DNA of 64,000 nucleotides from Gaertneriomyces semiglobifer (GCA_025558075.1 JAHLKF010000007.1:860568-924567), one strand, 5' to 3'; positions 24,456 through 34,409 are shown, counted from the first letter of the stretch. The notes: generated from the sequence alone by a model not told the origin. Numbers and translations: made by a program.

Positions 24456-25348
24456 ATTTTTTTTGTACATTATGCTGCACATTATGCTGCATCCATTCAC
24501 AAATTTTCCATGCTACCCGCATTATGTTTTTGGTTCTTCCTAACTGTAAGATGTTTTTGAAAATGTTGAAATTTGTTCGACATGTAATGTTAAGAGCACG
24601 CAATCGTTTTGTCTCTACACCAACGCCGGGCTCGCTTTGCGCTTAGAAGAAGATGGTCAGACATTGCGGATATTCGCTGATAACGGAGCCCATCCCTCAC
24701 CGCGGATCCTAATAATTGCACTGCTTTGCCTAAATCCTCTTGAGCTGGGATAACCTGCTTACCACTTCGAATCGCACTTCTTTTGCGGACGCACGACAGG
24801 TTGGACTAACAAAAGCACTTACATTCGAATGGGCGTGGGAAATCAACTTGGCAGAGAGGTCCGTCAGTGTGGTTGGGCGCCAGTCTGATGACTTTGCTGC
24901 CCCGGTCCTACCAGGACCAAACGCTCCTCAACATTCGAAACTTTCTCACTCGTACTCAGAAGATGTCGCCCCGCGTCCACTTACAGCATCAATGTGCAGG
25001 ATATACCAAGCGCACGCGCACGCGCGCAACTACACACAGACGGACAAAGTTGAGGGATGTTCTCCAGTAACGCGAGTATGCGCGCCAGCTGTAGCTTTCC
25101 AATAGCGTGGGAAAAGAACCTTCCAAGAGGTCTGCCAAGACACCGGCTTCGAGCTGCATTACATGCAGCACGTTGGAATTGAAAAAAGCAAAAAACAGCG
25201 ATATTTGAATGCATTATTATTATGTATTTCAACAAGCAAGTAATCATCATCTACTATCCACTCCCTACATCATTGGCCTCTTGATCTTTGCACGTCCTGA
25301 GAACTGAACAGGCAGGTGGGTTAGCAAAAGTCAGTTGACGCAGCGAGG
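24456..25348. other. Intergenic region before the retrotransposon
   Basis: Nearly 900 bp. The ORF at 24740-25105 lacks motifs and overlaps antisense ORFs of similar length. An AATAAT/poly-T region near 24455-24480 probably holds the F-box gene's 3' end. No RNA gene or repeat recognised. Confidence 0.5.
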
Positions 25349-25953
25349 TGTTGTAAGGGGGTCCCGGTGACATACACGTCATAGGGATACCCTAACCAGG
25401 GCGCGCGCTATGACATGGGTTCTTATCCATATCAGCACACACACGTGCGTCGTGTGCCCATGAGCACGTGACCCATGTGACTGGGTGCCCTAACGCCTGA
25501 CACGTGATCTTTTCTGTCGGGTGGTTCTCTTATGCCGGGCATTCAACTGTACTCTTAAAACCTCAGACTTGAATACACATAAGCTTATTTAGAAGGACCA
25601 GAGCCTCAGCAGGATCCTCTGCAACAGGTTATGAGCCTCTGGCATTGATAGCTGTCACCTGCTTATCCTCTGCCCTTCAGTCTCCGGGTGGAACGGCCCG
25701 TTACCGACGATTCCTCACTTGCCCGAGCGATCACGCTGTTTTCCCGACATACGACGCTCCTGACACCGTTAATCCCCCTGCCAACGATTAACGACGCCCG
25801 ACACTTATTGATCCTCCTGCCTGCGATCAACAACGACTGCCATTGATCCCCCTGCCTGCGATCAACAACAACTGCTTATTGAACACCCTGCCTGTGTTCA
25901 ACGACAACTGACCCTTATTGCACCTTGCCTGTGTATAACACTTTTTTTTTTAG
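25349..25953 (+). other. Probable 5' LTR/leader of a gypsy-like retrotransposon
   Basis: Sequence from TGTTGTAAGGGGG (25349) to the gag ATG has no coding potential and lies directly upstream of gag. The first 350 bp may be the 5' LTR (start TG), but no second copy is present in the window to confirm its ends. The last 190 bp hold an array of stem-loops (see 25767-25901). Confidence 0.4.
25767..25901 (+). promoter_or_regulatory. Array of four covarying stem-loops in the gag leader
   Basis: Four hairpins share a CCTGCC-like loop but have different, self-complementary stems: CGTTAATC/GATTAACG (25767-25793), TTGATC/GATCAA (25808-25830), TTGATC/GATCAA (25843-25865) and TTGAACAC/GTGTTCAA (25879-25901). 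A fifth, degenerate copy (TTGCAC.../GTGTATAA) sits just before the ATG. The stem changes are compensatory, so pairing seems to be kept. Possible roles are RNA packaging or translation control of gag; none is shown. Confidence 0.6.
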
Positions 25954-26738
25954 ATGGCCCGCTTGACCCGCAGTGCCAAGGAGGAATTCTCGGCCCCCGA
26001 CAACCCTTCGTCACTGTTCGCTGAACGACTGTTAACTGACACGCTTAAGAAAATCACCCCGTTCGACGGCAATCCCCAGGATGCCGCCCCCCGGCTGTTG
26101 ACCTTCATCCGCTCCATCAACATGATTCACACCTTACGCCCCGATCTAACTGAGGAGGACCTTTTCTTAGTCGCTGTCTGCAATCTCCGCGACCATGCCC
26201 TTACATGGCTGGAAGACTGGAACCGCTCTGCCGCAAAAGCCGACGTTATTACTCAGTGGAACCCCCTCCGTCGTGCGCTCCATCAACGCTTCATTCCTGC
26301 TGCTTATCTGGACACCCAACGCCTTGCCCTGCGAAACCTCTCTCAAACCGGTACCGTCGGCGAATACAACTCCGCTTTCGAGAAAATTCGCTTAACCCTG
26401 CCGAACATGGACTCTGACAACGTTTGCCTTACTTACATTTGCGGTCTCAAACCCTCGATTCGTGACCGCATTCGCAATCGAGTTGCCGCTGACACCCCGA
26501 CCCTTGACGCCTTACAAATTGCCGCCCTGGACTTGGATGCCTCTGTGTACACGAAACCTCGAACTCCCGGCACTCCTGAAGCTTTTGCCACTGCCGCCGC
26601 CCCACGCCGGCGGCCCGTCCCTGTGACGTCTGCATCCAAGGTACCCACTACATTCGTGACTGTCCCTTTGTCATTGACGCCAAGAAACACGCTCAGTCCG
26701 GCCCGGCCGCACATGCCGCTGAACTTGCCCATGACGAC
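25954..26738 (+). pseudogene. Gag-like protein of a Ty3/gypsy retrotransposon, interrupted by element 1
   Basis: Retrotransposon capsid polyprotein. The Gag core includes ITPFDGNPQDAAPRLLTF, LTWLEDWN, FIPAAYLDTQRLALRNLSQ and TVGEYNSAFEKI, the pattern of retrotransposon Gag in fungi. The zinc knuckle, CDVCIQGTHYIRDC (CxxCx4Hx4C), begins at 26622 but is read in the -1 frame relative to the ATG frame, so there is a shift between the two. The knuckle frame runs to ...AAELAHDD at 26738, where element 1 begins. After element 1 the same frame continues with the protease region (48163 onward). The original element therefore fused Gag, knuckle and protease before the insertion. Confidence 0.8.
26734..26738. 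repeat. Left target-site duplication of element 1 (ACGAC)
   Basis: ACGAC directly precedes the left tip TGACA and is repeated at 48158-48162 directly after the right tip TGTCA. Removing element 1 plus one copy restores an open retrotransposon frame. Confidence 0.9.
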
Positions 26739-26788
26739 TGACAAAGTGCGCTGCATAAGCTGTACAGCTTATGCAGTGCACTGTGTCA
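26739..26788. repeat. Left tip palindrome (50 bp)
   Basis: A nearly perfect 50-bp inverted repeat centred between 26763 and 26764. It has two mismatching positions, whereas the right-hand copy is perfect. It starts TGACA and ends TGTCA. It could fold into a cruciform or hairpin end. Confidence 0.9.
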
Positions 26789-26789
26789 A

Positions 26790-26935
26790 TGGGGACTTAT
26801 TGATAGAACTTATTATTGTCGACTTATTAAGGTTGACTTATCGATATGACTTATTTGGAGGACTTATGAGGATACAAGTTAATTAAGGACTTATGAGGAT
26901 AAGAATTACTTAATGACTTATTGAGAGAAATAAGT
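26790..26935. repeat. Left subterminal ACTTAT array
   Basis: About nine copies of (G/A)ACTTAT in mostly one orientation, ending with the inverse AATAAGTC. Irregular spacing of 10-25 bp. Mirrored in the right repeat (47960-48105). Typical of subterminal transposase or recombinase binding sites. Confidence 0.75.
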
Positions 26936-27352
26936 CTCGCCGGTCATGATTGCCATTGACGATCATTGTCAATCAGTACTATCATCACCATCATCACAAT
27001 CATCACCATCATCACCATCATTGCCAATCATTGCCACCAACCAGTTTCCCTTCAGCATCAGTTTAACTTGCGTCCAAGTCGCAGCCGCAAATGCGACCAA
27101 CACCGGCGCAACTTCAAAACCGTTGCAACTTCAAAACAGCCCTAAGTTTGCCGCGAGAATCAACGTGATTCTGTGTCCCCCTTCATACAACCCCATACGA
27201 ATCTTCCCAGTTCCCAGTCTCCTTCTGGTTGCTTATTCATACAAATCTACAAATGTGCCACAAAAATCGTTCTCGCAAGCGTTTTGGTACGTTTGGCACA
27301 TATGCACATTTGCAAAAACCTTAGTACATTTTTAAAATACTTTTTTTTTTAT

Positions 27353-27371
27353 GATCTCGTCCAACGAGATC
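27353..27371. repeat. Poly-T-flanked hairpin in left TIR
   Basis: GATCTCGT, a 3-nt CCA loop, and ACGAGATC, flanked on both sides by runs of 8-10 T. The same structure occurs in the internal repeat (37403-37421) and the right TIR (47525-47543). Confidence 0.8.
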
Positions 27372-27633
27372 TACTTTTTTTTTCATTTCTGAAAATTATT
27401 AACTGAAATTAAATGTGCCAAATGTGCCAAATGTGCCAAAACGCTTACCGGAACCTTTTTTATGGCACATTTACTTTTATTATAAAATATAAATGTACCA
27501 ATCCTCTTACGACAACACTTTTAACTGGCACATTTGTGGCACATTTCCCAAAAGCCTTCAAAGCTTTCCTCTAAAGTTTCCTTTTTTTGTTTTTGATGTC
27601 AAATGACTTGCGCGGGCTGCCTCTCTTCACTCA

Positions 27634-27794
27634 TCACCGCCCGTACGTCTCCATGTGTCCCATGAAGTCGTTCGTTCCTTGCGCTATATCCTTCACACGT
27701 TTAAGACCCAAATCACTAAACTCCGTTGCCCGACGCGATGCTTCTCGCACCTTGTTGTTAAACAGCGCATTCCCTTGGACTCCTGCATTGGCGT
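27634..27794 (-). pseudogene. Headless copy of the right-end gene
   Basis: Mirror image of the last 53 codons of the gene at 46964-47262 (NAGVQGNALFNNK ... FMGHMETYGR). The upstream half is absent because the TIR ends inside the gene at codon 46-47. It has no start and is presumably silent. Confidence 0.85.
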
Positions 27795-27842
27795 TTTCAA
27801 GGTTTCCTTTTTTTATGTCTGTCCATTGATAAAAGCTGGAAA

Positions 27843-28616
27843 ATGATCTGGGAAGGAAGTAGGTTCTTTGGTGAGTATGATGAGATAGTCCACGAACGAT
27901 GCTTCGAATTATGCTCTCAAATAGCCAATGAACATAGGAACGCTTTCCTCAATGATCTCGAAGAACTGAGTATCCTTCCGTCCAAAAGTGTTCAATTATT
28001 GAAAGCAATGGTAGACCTTGACACATTGGAAGAAAAATACAAGGAATACATGCGTCTAGATGATACACCTCGTTCAACAAAAAAGAAGATTGTAACAACA
28101 AAGAAGAAAGTTGTGACGAAGAAGAAATAGTTACAACAAAGAATGTTCCCGCCGGAAGTACTTCTGATGATCCTGAATGAGCAGCTTAGTCTCACGAAAC
28201 ATGACTGGTTCCATACACGACGACAGGCTGTAGAGACACAACTCAGGTTTCCAGTGAGATACTTTATTTCGCAACGCATCCGTAACAATCCACCGGGGAT
28301 GGATATCGAACTGCAATACAGAGTTGGAAGGCATCACCAATGGGACATCTTTCATCATAGTGAATTTGATGGAACCATCATACGTTACTCATTTATTACT
28401 CAAAAGATATTTCGAAAGAGGCGTGTTTCGATTTGGTATGAAGAAGACATACGTTTGAACATGATTAGAGAACAATTTAGAAATGTTACAATGAACATTG
28501 TAGATATGGACAGAATAGAGCCGCATCTACTCACAGTTACATGCTTAGAAAAAAATGAGGATTGGAAGTGGTTATTAGCAATGTATCATAAAAGGACACC
28601 ACGTAAAAAGAAGTGA
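27843..28616 (+). CDS. Element 1 unknown protein with in-frame TAG
   Basis: Two open stretches lie in the same frame: 27843-28127 (95 aa, MIWEGSRFFGEYDE..., ending in a Lys-rich TKKK run) and 28131-28616, separated only by TAG at 28128-28130. The second part has its own ATG at 28143 (MFPPEVLLMILNEQ). The two may be separate genes, a gene with a premature stop, or a readthrough pair. The C-terminal part is basic and ends HKRTPRKKK. No family recognised. It is the first gene inside the left TIR and is transcribed away from it. Confidence 0.55.
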
Positions 28617-28679
28617 TTTTCTTCAAAACTTCAATGTTATCAAGCTTTCTCACTTTCTGAATTTGTAACCCAACAGAAT

Positions 28680-31600
28680 CTACAAAGGTGCAGTACGATA
28701 GATGATCAACCGAGATGCCGAACTACCTGTTATACCGCCAGAGGAACTTGCAGATGTGAAGCGAAGTATCATTTTGGTATCTGCTTCTACGACACGGCAT
28801 ATTGATGAACCTGTTACTCTCTGACCGGCGACCATACTGTGTTTTCTTACATGATAACCATCTTCATAATATACGGTGCTACCGGGCACCATAAATCCAA
28901 AGTAACTATTGACAGATCCGGAACCTGACTGAAACACATCAAGATCGAATTCAACCTTGTATATTCCCGGTAACTTAATGACGATATCTTGCGAATTCGT
29001 TGAACAAGTAATTGTATCGCTTTCCATACCAAACAATGGAGTCCATTTGGTTATTAACTGGTAGGCAGTACCATTCACAGAGAACGATTGACTGGAATGT
29101 AATTGGAACATTCCAAACGATGGGGTGGACAAACTGAGACCATTCACTTTTGCCGCAGGCGCTTCTATGATCTTCTGTGTGGCATTGGATCCATAAAACG
29201 TCAGTTTCCCAATATGGGCATATGTTGAAGAAATAAGGTTACGGACAATGAACCTAAAGACTTTGAATTTCTTCAATATGTAGTTGTTGATGGGCACATA
29301 CCGATCTACTGAAGTTGAGTTCTGATAGATTGTATAGGTCATTGTTCCAGAGGAGATCTCTGTCCAATTGCTACGGTCATCCGATCCACATATGGTGTAA
29401 TTCTTAGGAAACATTGGCATCTCGGGTGTTCTAGCAGCAAATGAAAAGGCACTAATCGCAATGGCTTCAGGCATCTCAAGTTCAACCCATTCACCTTTGA
29501 TATTAGAACCATCTACGACAGTGATAACTGTACCTTGATACATATTCTGTTCGCCTCCTGAGTATGTTGATGAAGACCAAAAAGAATCATTAATTCCCAA
29601 CTCGTTGGAAAACGCTTTCCATCCTGCAGACGTTCCATTCAAGTTACTGCTGGCATTTGCAATATACCCTTGCGTAGTTACACCGGTCAACTGTATCTGA
29701 GGATATTTGATAGGGTCGACAATGTCATCTTTGAATGCGACATCGTTGTCTATTAAAAGATCGCCACTGATCTTGTTACATACAAGTTCATCTGCAATCA
29801 CCTGCTTTGCTTCAACGGCGCCCTTAACCTCCATCGAGACCGGTGTGCCATTGAAAACCAAACGACCGACATAGCAATATGCTGAATTAAGTCCGTTAAT
29901 GGATCGTATAATCAACCTGTATATCTTGAATGTTTTTGTTGTTGTTGGTGTTGGTACATTGACTGTTTGCGTTTGACCATTAATCCAAGATGAAATAGTC
30001 GATGAAAGAACGTGAATGAAGGTGGATCCATCGTTCGAACCGACTAGGGTGAAATCCCTCACATTTCTTATATAGGTAGAACTTCCAGATATATCGAACG
30101 ATGTTAGGAAAATGCCAACTGGCATCTGAATCTGAACCCATTCTCCAGCAATGTTTGTCGAATTCACAATGGTTGTTTGTGAGCCTGCATACAGACCGGT
30201 AGTGACATCGTAACCTGATGTTGCTTCTGAATACCATCCTCCCCCGGCAGCAAAAACCGCATATGGTTGATACGTGGATGAGAAGATAGAACTTGTACTC
30301 GCAACATAAGTTCCATTCCCATATGCTTGGTTTGAGATGATAGTGGAATTTGACGTCATGCTTAGCGGAGGGAATGCAACCACATCAGAAGTTGTTCCAA
30401 CTGAAAGCCTTTCAGATACATCTATAGCGCCATGTTCATCTATAACGATACCCTTTTCCCTTTGACTGAGAACCCTGAGAGCACCGTTGTAGTTCATCAG
30501 GGTCGCTGTATTTCCACCACCAAAGGCAGTGCGTGCCTGCGCGTTGACATTAATATAGAGACCGGTGCCACCTCCGGCTCTAATTTGAAGAGTTGTTCTC
30601 GAATTAGAACCTGTTGATGAGTTGACAAGAGAGTGCAGATACGAACCGTTAACATTCATTGTTCCATTGAAGGACCCTGCAAACGAAATGTTTCCAGTGG
30701 TCGTAACCGAATCAACGCTGACTGCTGGGTTCAACGACACCGTGTTATTACTAAACAACAGACCACTTCCGTAAGTAACGGACGCTGGAGCATTAATTAC
30801 ATCAGTCGCATAATCGACCTTGTCCTTGTAAGCAAGAACCTTGAGATTACTTTTCACCTCGAAGGCACTGAGATCTGATCCTAAACTAATAGTGTTAATA
30901 GCCGCCGTGGCATTGGAAATGGCGACTACACCTGAAGAGGTCAAACCAGTCAATGTCCCTACACTGGTGATTCCTGAGCTGTTCACTGATAACGTACTCC
31001 CTGTTTTCGTGATACCAGTACCCGCGGTGAGATACGACAATCCATCAACATAGGACTTTGTTGTGAGACTTTGAAGGTCACTTGTTTTCGCAAAGGATGT
31101 ATGATCAAAACTTAGGGATAATGTATTATTTGTTTTGGTCAATCCATTTCCGACAACATTTAGATAGTTGCACGATTCCACATACGGACGCATGAATGAA
31201 TCCCAAGTCTCGTAGAGCATGGCAAGGTTAGGCACTTGCAACATGCTTTCATGGTAAACGCCTAGATATCCTGATTGCAGGTGCCTGTCGTGTGTCAAGA
31301 GGACACTGGAAAAGTCCTCTTCATCTGTACGCCGGTGAATGATATCTATGTGCCCGTGAGGGACAATAGGCAAATTATTTTCATCGTATTCGAGAACTGT
31401 TCTTGGGACACCATCAACTTCAATTGTAGGCAATCGACTCCATACCACCCCCCACCCTTCTCTGAACCACGACTCCTGATTGGTATGATCTTTACCTTTC
31501 CATATAGGTGGAATGGGGTCAAGGCAAGGTCCATTATTACCGTCTGTTCGTCCCGTAGACCTCAACGTATCACCCCCAGGAGGTGGTGGAGGTGGATTGG

Positions 31601-33545
31601 GTGGCAATATTGGAGGATCGACAGGAGGAGCCGTCTCCCCGATGTCGGTTCCTCCACCATTGTCCTTTAATATAGAATCATCGGACTTTAGAATAGGATC
31701 TATAGGAGCCGTGCCTTTGCTTTTTGCCATCATAGGGTTGGTTGCAGTTATCACTGTTGTACCCGAAATAGGATCTGATGTAACGAGCAACCCCCCCACG
31801 CCGATGATATTTCTTACCACCGGTAAACTGGTATAGGCTGTTACCACACTGTCGAGACCAGTCAGCTGGGCACCTAATGATAGAGCAGTAGCCTGAAGAG
31901 AACCTACATCGGCTTTCATAACAGCCTGCGCGACTTGCACTCCAGTCGCCACCGTATTGACCGTATCTACGACACCAGTTAACCATGTCACGTCCGCTGC
32001 CAAGGAAATGAGGTCTCCTTGAATCTGATTCTTTGCATTGTCCAATGCAGTGATGTTGGATCGGTTGGTGTTGATACCACTCTCAAAGAGATCGCTCTTT
32101 GTCTCTTGCTGCTGGACTCGACTCTCGACAGCATCGATCTTATTATCCAAACGATTGTCCTCATTCTTCAAAGCGTTAATTTCCGTATCCGTCTTTTCGT
32201 TCAAATCATCCACCTTGTCGTCGAGGTTGTCAATTTGACTCTGAGGATTCACTACGGACACTTCATAACTGAAAGGATTCGTTTGGACAACAGTGACATT
32301 ACTAGAGCCGGAAATAACAGTCTTTCCAATGACTTGGTCACCTTCTCGTCGCAAAGAACCGCTATACGTTAACTTGGACGAAATCACGTTGTCAATGATA
32401 CTGATGGATTCTCCTGCCATATATGGATCCACACTCAACTTGTTATTTACCGCCTTGACCGAAGTACCATCAACGAGGTTGCTGACATTGACACAAAGAC
32501 GATTGGTTTCATCAATGGACAAAGAATTATCATGATTCACCTTGATCAATTTCCGTCCATTTGCAACGGCACCGATATCCACTGCTGAACCAGCCTCACT
32601 TTGCATCAACTGGTGTAGGTACGCCGCGGTAGGTACTTGGGTAGGTTCGGTAATATTGTAGTCAACATTGCTATGTATCGTCGGAGCAGACAATATGTTG
32701 AGGGTGTTGTTGTATGTGAAATTTGCATCAGAGTCAAAACCCGATAGACCACTATGGAAGGGAATTCGGTATAAGCCGTGCGACCTCAACGCCAATCGAC
32801 CTCCAGTTTGTTGAAAATCATTGCTGTCCACTTGCAACTTCACAAGCATACCATTCTGCAAATAGTCTTCTAAGTCACCAGGAAGATCAATGTCCAAAAA
32901 ATCAGGCATATCAGGTCCTATACCACCAATATCGTTAGCTGTGTAAACTCTAATAGCTCCCGCACCTTTTGCTATCTCTTTGGTATCAACTGTCAATTGG
33001 TCATCCTCAACAAGAAGTGGTTCTTTGAATTTCAATCGTACAACATGATCATCTTTGACGAGAGGAATTTCATACGTATCCTGTTCTACACTTAAATATC
33101 CATCCTTTATTTGTAAAGAGTCGTCGGTGAATAAAGTTAGTCCCTGCTCACTCGTACCCAATGGCTGAGCGTGCTTCAGCTCGATATACGCCACGTTATC
33201 CTCCTTCTCGATCCACAGAGGAAAACGAGCCGCTCTTTTCTCCTTCAGAGAGATACCGGATTCAGCGGACAGCTCGAAATCCTCCTCGTTGTACACCAGC
33301 TCAATGGCTGCGGTCCCATCTTCAGTCGTTGAAGACAAAGGTTGAACACATTCTATCTTGTTGACCTCTAATCGACCATTCTTATTAGAGATCTCTTCAA
33401 TGCGTGCCTCTTTGAAACCTTCTAGATTCACATTGTCCCCTTTACCAATCAACCCCTTCCCTGTAACATACGCCGACACAAGGTTCGTGTTATCGAGTAT
33501 CCGCAGCCCGCTACTGATTCGGCTGTTCAGTCCCGTACCTGACAT
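28680..33545 (-). CDS. Giant fiber-like structural/adhesion protein
   Basis: 1,621 aa, the largest gene of element 1, intact. N-terminal 400 residues have short repeats with PL and LTV/LQI steps reminiscent of adenovirus fiber-shaft beta-spirals (PLLVEDDQLTVD). A coiled coil follows at about 430-485 (VDDLNEKTDTEINALK). A proline hinge (PPPPPPGGD) lies near 650. Two F5/8C (discoidin)-like domains lie at about 1068-1228 and 1292-1442, each with GEWVxIxMP / GSxDxS / yRxIxR-type motifs. The last 150 residues form a C1q/TNF-like beta head ending IIYRTAPL. The plan fits a trimeric receptor-binding spike on the virion. It is transcribed opposite to the ATPase, together with the penton gene (67-bp gap). 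Confidence 0.75.
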   Translation of the reverse strand: MSGTGLNSRISSGLRILDNTNLVSAYVTGKGLIGKGDNVNLEGFKEARIEEISNKNGRLEVNKIECVQPLSSTTEDGTAAIELVYNEEDFELSAESGISLKEKRAARFPLWIEKEDNVAYIELKHAQPLGTSEQGLTLFTDDSLQIKDGYLSVEQDTYEIPLVKDDHVVRLKFKEPLLVEDDQLTVDTKEIAKGAGAIRVYTANDIGGIGPDMPDFLDIDLPGDLEDYLQNGMLVKLQVDSNDFQQTGGRLALRSHGLYRIPFHSGLSGFDSDANFTYNNTLNILSAPTIHSNVDYNITEPTQVPTAAYLHQLMQSEAGSAVDIGAVANGRKLIKVNHDNSLSIDETNRLCVNVSNLVDGTSVKAVNNKLSVDPYMAGESISIIDNVISSKLTYSGSLRREGDQVIGKTVISGSSNVTVVQTNPFSYEVSVVNPQSQIDNLDDKVDDLNEKTDTEINALKNEDNRLDNKIDAVESRVQQQETKSDLFESGINTNRSNITALDNAKNQIQGDLISLAADVTWLTGVVDTVNTVATGVQVAQAVMKADVGSLQATALSLGAQLTGLDSVVTAYTSLPVVRNIIGVGGLLVTSDPISGTTVITATNPMMAKSKGTAPIDPILKSDDSILKDNGGGTDIGETAPPVDPPILPPNPPPPPPGGDTLRSTGRTDGNNGPCLDPIPPIWKGKDHTNQESWFREGWGVVWSRLPTIEVDGVPRTVLEYDENNLPIVPHGHIDIIHRRTDEEDFSSVLLTHDRHLQSGYLGVYHESMLQVPNLAMLYETWDSFMRPYVESCNYLNVVGNGLTKTNNTLSLSFDHTSFAKTSDLQSLTTKSYVDGLSYLTAGTGITKTGSTLSVNSSGITSVGTLTGLTSSGVVAISNATAAINTISLGSDLSAFEVKSNLKVLAYKDKVDYATDVINAPASVTYGSGLLFSNNTVSLNPAVSVDSVTTTGNISFAGSFNGTMNVNGSYLHSLVNSSTGSNSRTTLQIRAGGGTGLYINVNAQARTAFGGGNTATLMNYNGALRVLSQREKGIVIDEHGAIDVSERLSVGTTSDVVAFPPLSMTSNSTIISNQAYGNGTYVASTSSIFSSTYQPYAVFAAGGGWYSEATSGYDVTTGLYAGSQTTIVNSTNIAGEWVQIQMPVGIFLTSFDISGSSTYIRNVRDFTLVGSNDGSTFIHVLSSTISSWINGQTQTVNVPTPTTTKTFKIYRLIIRSINGLNSAYCYVGRLVFNGTPVSMEVKGAVEAKQVIADELVCNKISGDLLIDNDVAFKDDIVDPIKYPQIQLTGVTTQGYIANASSNLNGTSAGWKAFSNELGINDSFWSSSTYSGGEQNMYQGTVITVVDGSNIKGEWVELEMPEAIAISAFSFAARTPEMPMFPKNYTICGSDDRSNWTEISSGTMTYTIYQNSTSVDRYVPINNYILKKFKVFRFIVRNLISSTYAHIGKLTFYGSNATQKIIEAPAAKVNGLSLSTPSFGMFQLHSSQSFSVNGTAYQLITKWTPLFGMESDTITCSTNSQDIVIKLPGIYKVEFDLDVFQSGSGSVNSYFGFMVPGSTVYYEDGYHVRKHSMVAGQRVTGSSICRVVEADTKMILRFTSASSSGGITGSSASRLIIYRTAPL

Positions 33546-33612
33546 GATGGTTCGATTTCCCTTTTACTTAAGCTTTTGGAAAAAACAACAAACAAAAATC
33601 CTTCTTCAATAT

Positions 33613-34359
33613 CTAGACTTGCAATAAATCTGCTTGGTCATCATAGATCCCAAATGTAACCACCATAGGTGTTGATGTCTTTATCTTTTGCATCGAAAGC
33701 GAGTCCACCAGCTGTAGGTCTATGGAGGACAGAGTCATCTGGACTTGGAAGAACTTGTCCGACGGGTTGTTATAAATGATCACGTCCCCATGATTGTCCA
33801 ACGGAATGCACGCCAAAATGTTTTGTTCAGATCCTTCTGAGCCATTTGGATAGACAATTCCACGGTTGAGTTGAAGTGATCTACTGGTCAATAGTACTGG
33901 AGCAGACGCGGACATGTTGACTTGATTGGTAAATGTATGCGATGTAGCGAACCCACTGTCTGCCGTCTTTGAAATCCCAAGTATGTTGTAAGCGGTCGTT
34001 CCTCTGTTTCCTGGTAGGACCTTGAAAGCGGTTGGAGAAGTAATCGTAAGGCGCCGTGTAATATCATCATATGTAACGGTGAATGCTACACCTTCGGACA
34101 CTGCCGTCATGCTAGATGCCAAGGCATCCGTGATATTGATGGCATTATAGTTTCCCGGTGTTATTTTGGCTGTCCTCACCGTCGTCTCTCCATTGAGAGA
34201 GAATGGGATCGCATTGTTCCTTGCATCCACACCATCCCAACTCTGTAGGAGAGACACCGAGATCAACTTGATCGCATAACACTGAACGGCTGGCGCAATG
34301 TTGAAACTCGAGTTCTCGCTCGCAAGGGTTGCCGTGTTGAGGACAATCTCGTGGTACAT
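33613..34359 (-). CDS. Penton-type minor capsid protein (single jelly roll)
   Basis: 248 aa. The order of motifs matches penton-like proteins of polinton-like viruses and virophages: an N-terminal strand with FNIAPAVQCYAIKLISVSL, the PGNYNAINITDAL step, a central strand pair YDDITRRLTITSP, NILGI, TSRSLQLNRG, and the late DHGDVIIYNNPSDKFFQVQMTL followed by IDLQLVDSL. In the virion this class sits at the fivefold vertices. It shares a short bidirectional promoter (about 50 bp) with the packaging ATPase. Confidence 0.75.
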   Translation of the reverse strand: MYHEIVLNTATLASENSSFNIAPAVQCYAIKLISVSLLQSWDGVDARNNAIPFSLNGETTVRTAKITPGNYNAINITDALASSMTAVSEGVAFTVTYDDITRRLTITSPTAFKVLPGNRGTTAYNILGISKTADSGFATSHTFTNQVNMSASAPVLLTSRSLQLNRGIVYPNGSEGSEQNILACIPLDNHGDVIIYNNPSDKFFQVQMTLSSIDLQLVDSLSMQKIKTSTPMVVTFGIYDDQADLLQV

Positions 34360-34409
34360 GTTTTGACTTTAAAATTCTGTCGTAAAGGGTATACTATACC
34401 TTATACAAC

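Larger units (their letters stand above)
26739..27794 (+). repeat. Left terminal inverted repeat of element 1
   Basis: 1,056 bp, matching 47102-48157 in inverse orientation with only a couple of differences, both seen in the tip palindrome. It holds the tip palindrome, a subterminal ACTTAT array, a (ATC)n-like tract near 26980-27030, AAATGTGCC iterons near 27410-27440, a poly-T-flanked hairpin (27353-27371) and, at its inner end, the 3' part of a gene complete only on the right side. Confidence 0.95.

Noticed and set aside
24740..25105. 121-aa ORF after the F-box gene
   Set aside because: No motif, biased by shadow ORFs of the same size on the other strand, and no splice-supported extension.
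25767..25901. CRISPR-like array
   Set aside because: Units are irregular, the variable parts pair with each other, and the site is a retrotransposon leader in a eukaryotic genome.
26946..27406. ORFs of 129 and 77 aa inside both TIRs as real genes
   Set aside because: They are identical in both TIRs only because the repeats are identical. Their sequence is made of ATC repeats and Ser/Pro low complexity, and the region holds iterons and hairpins.
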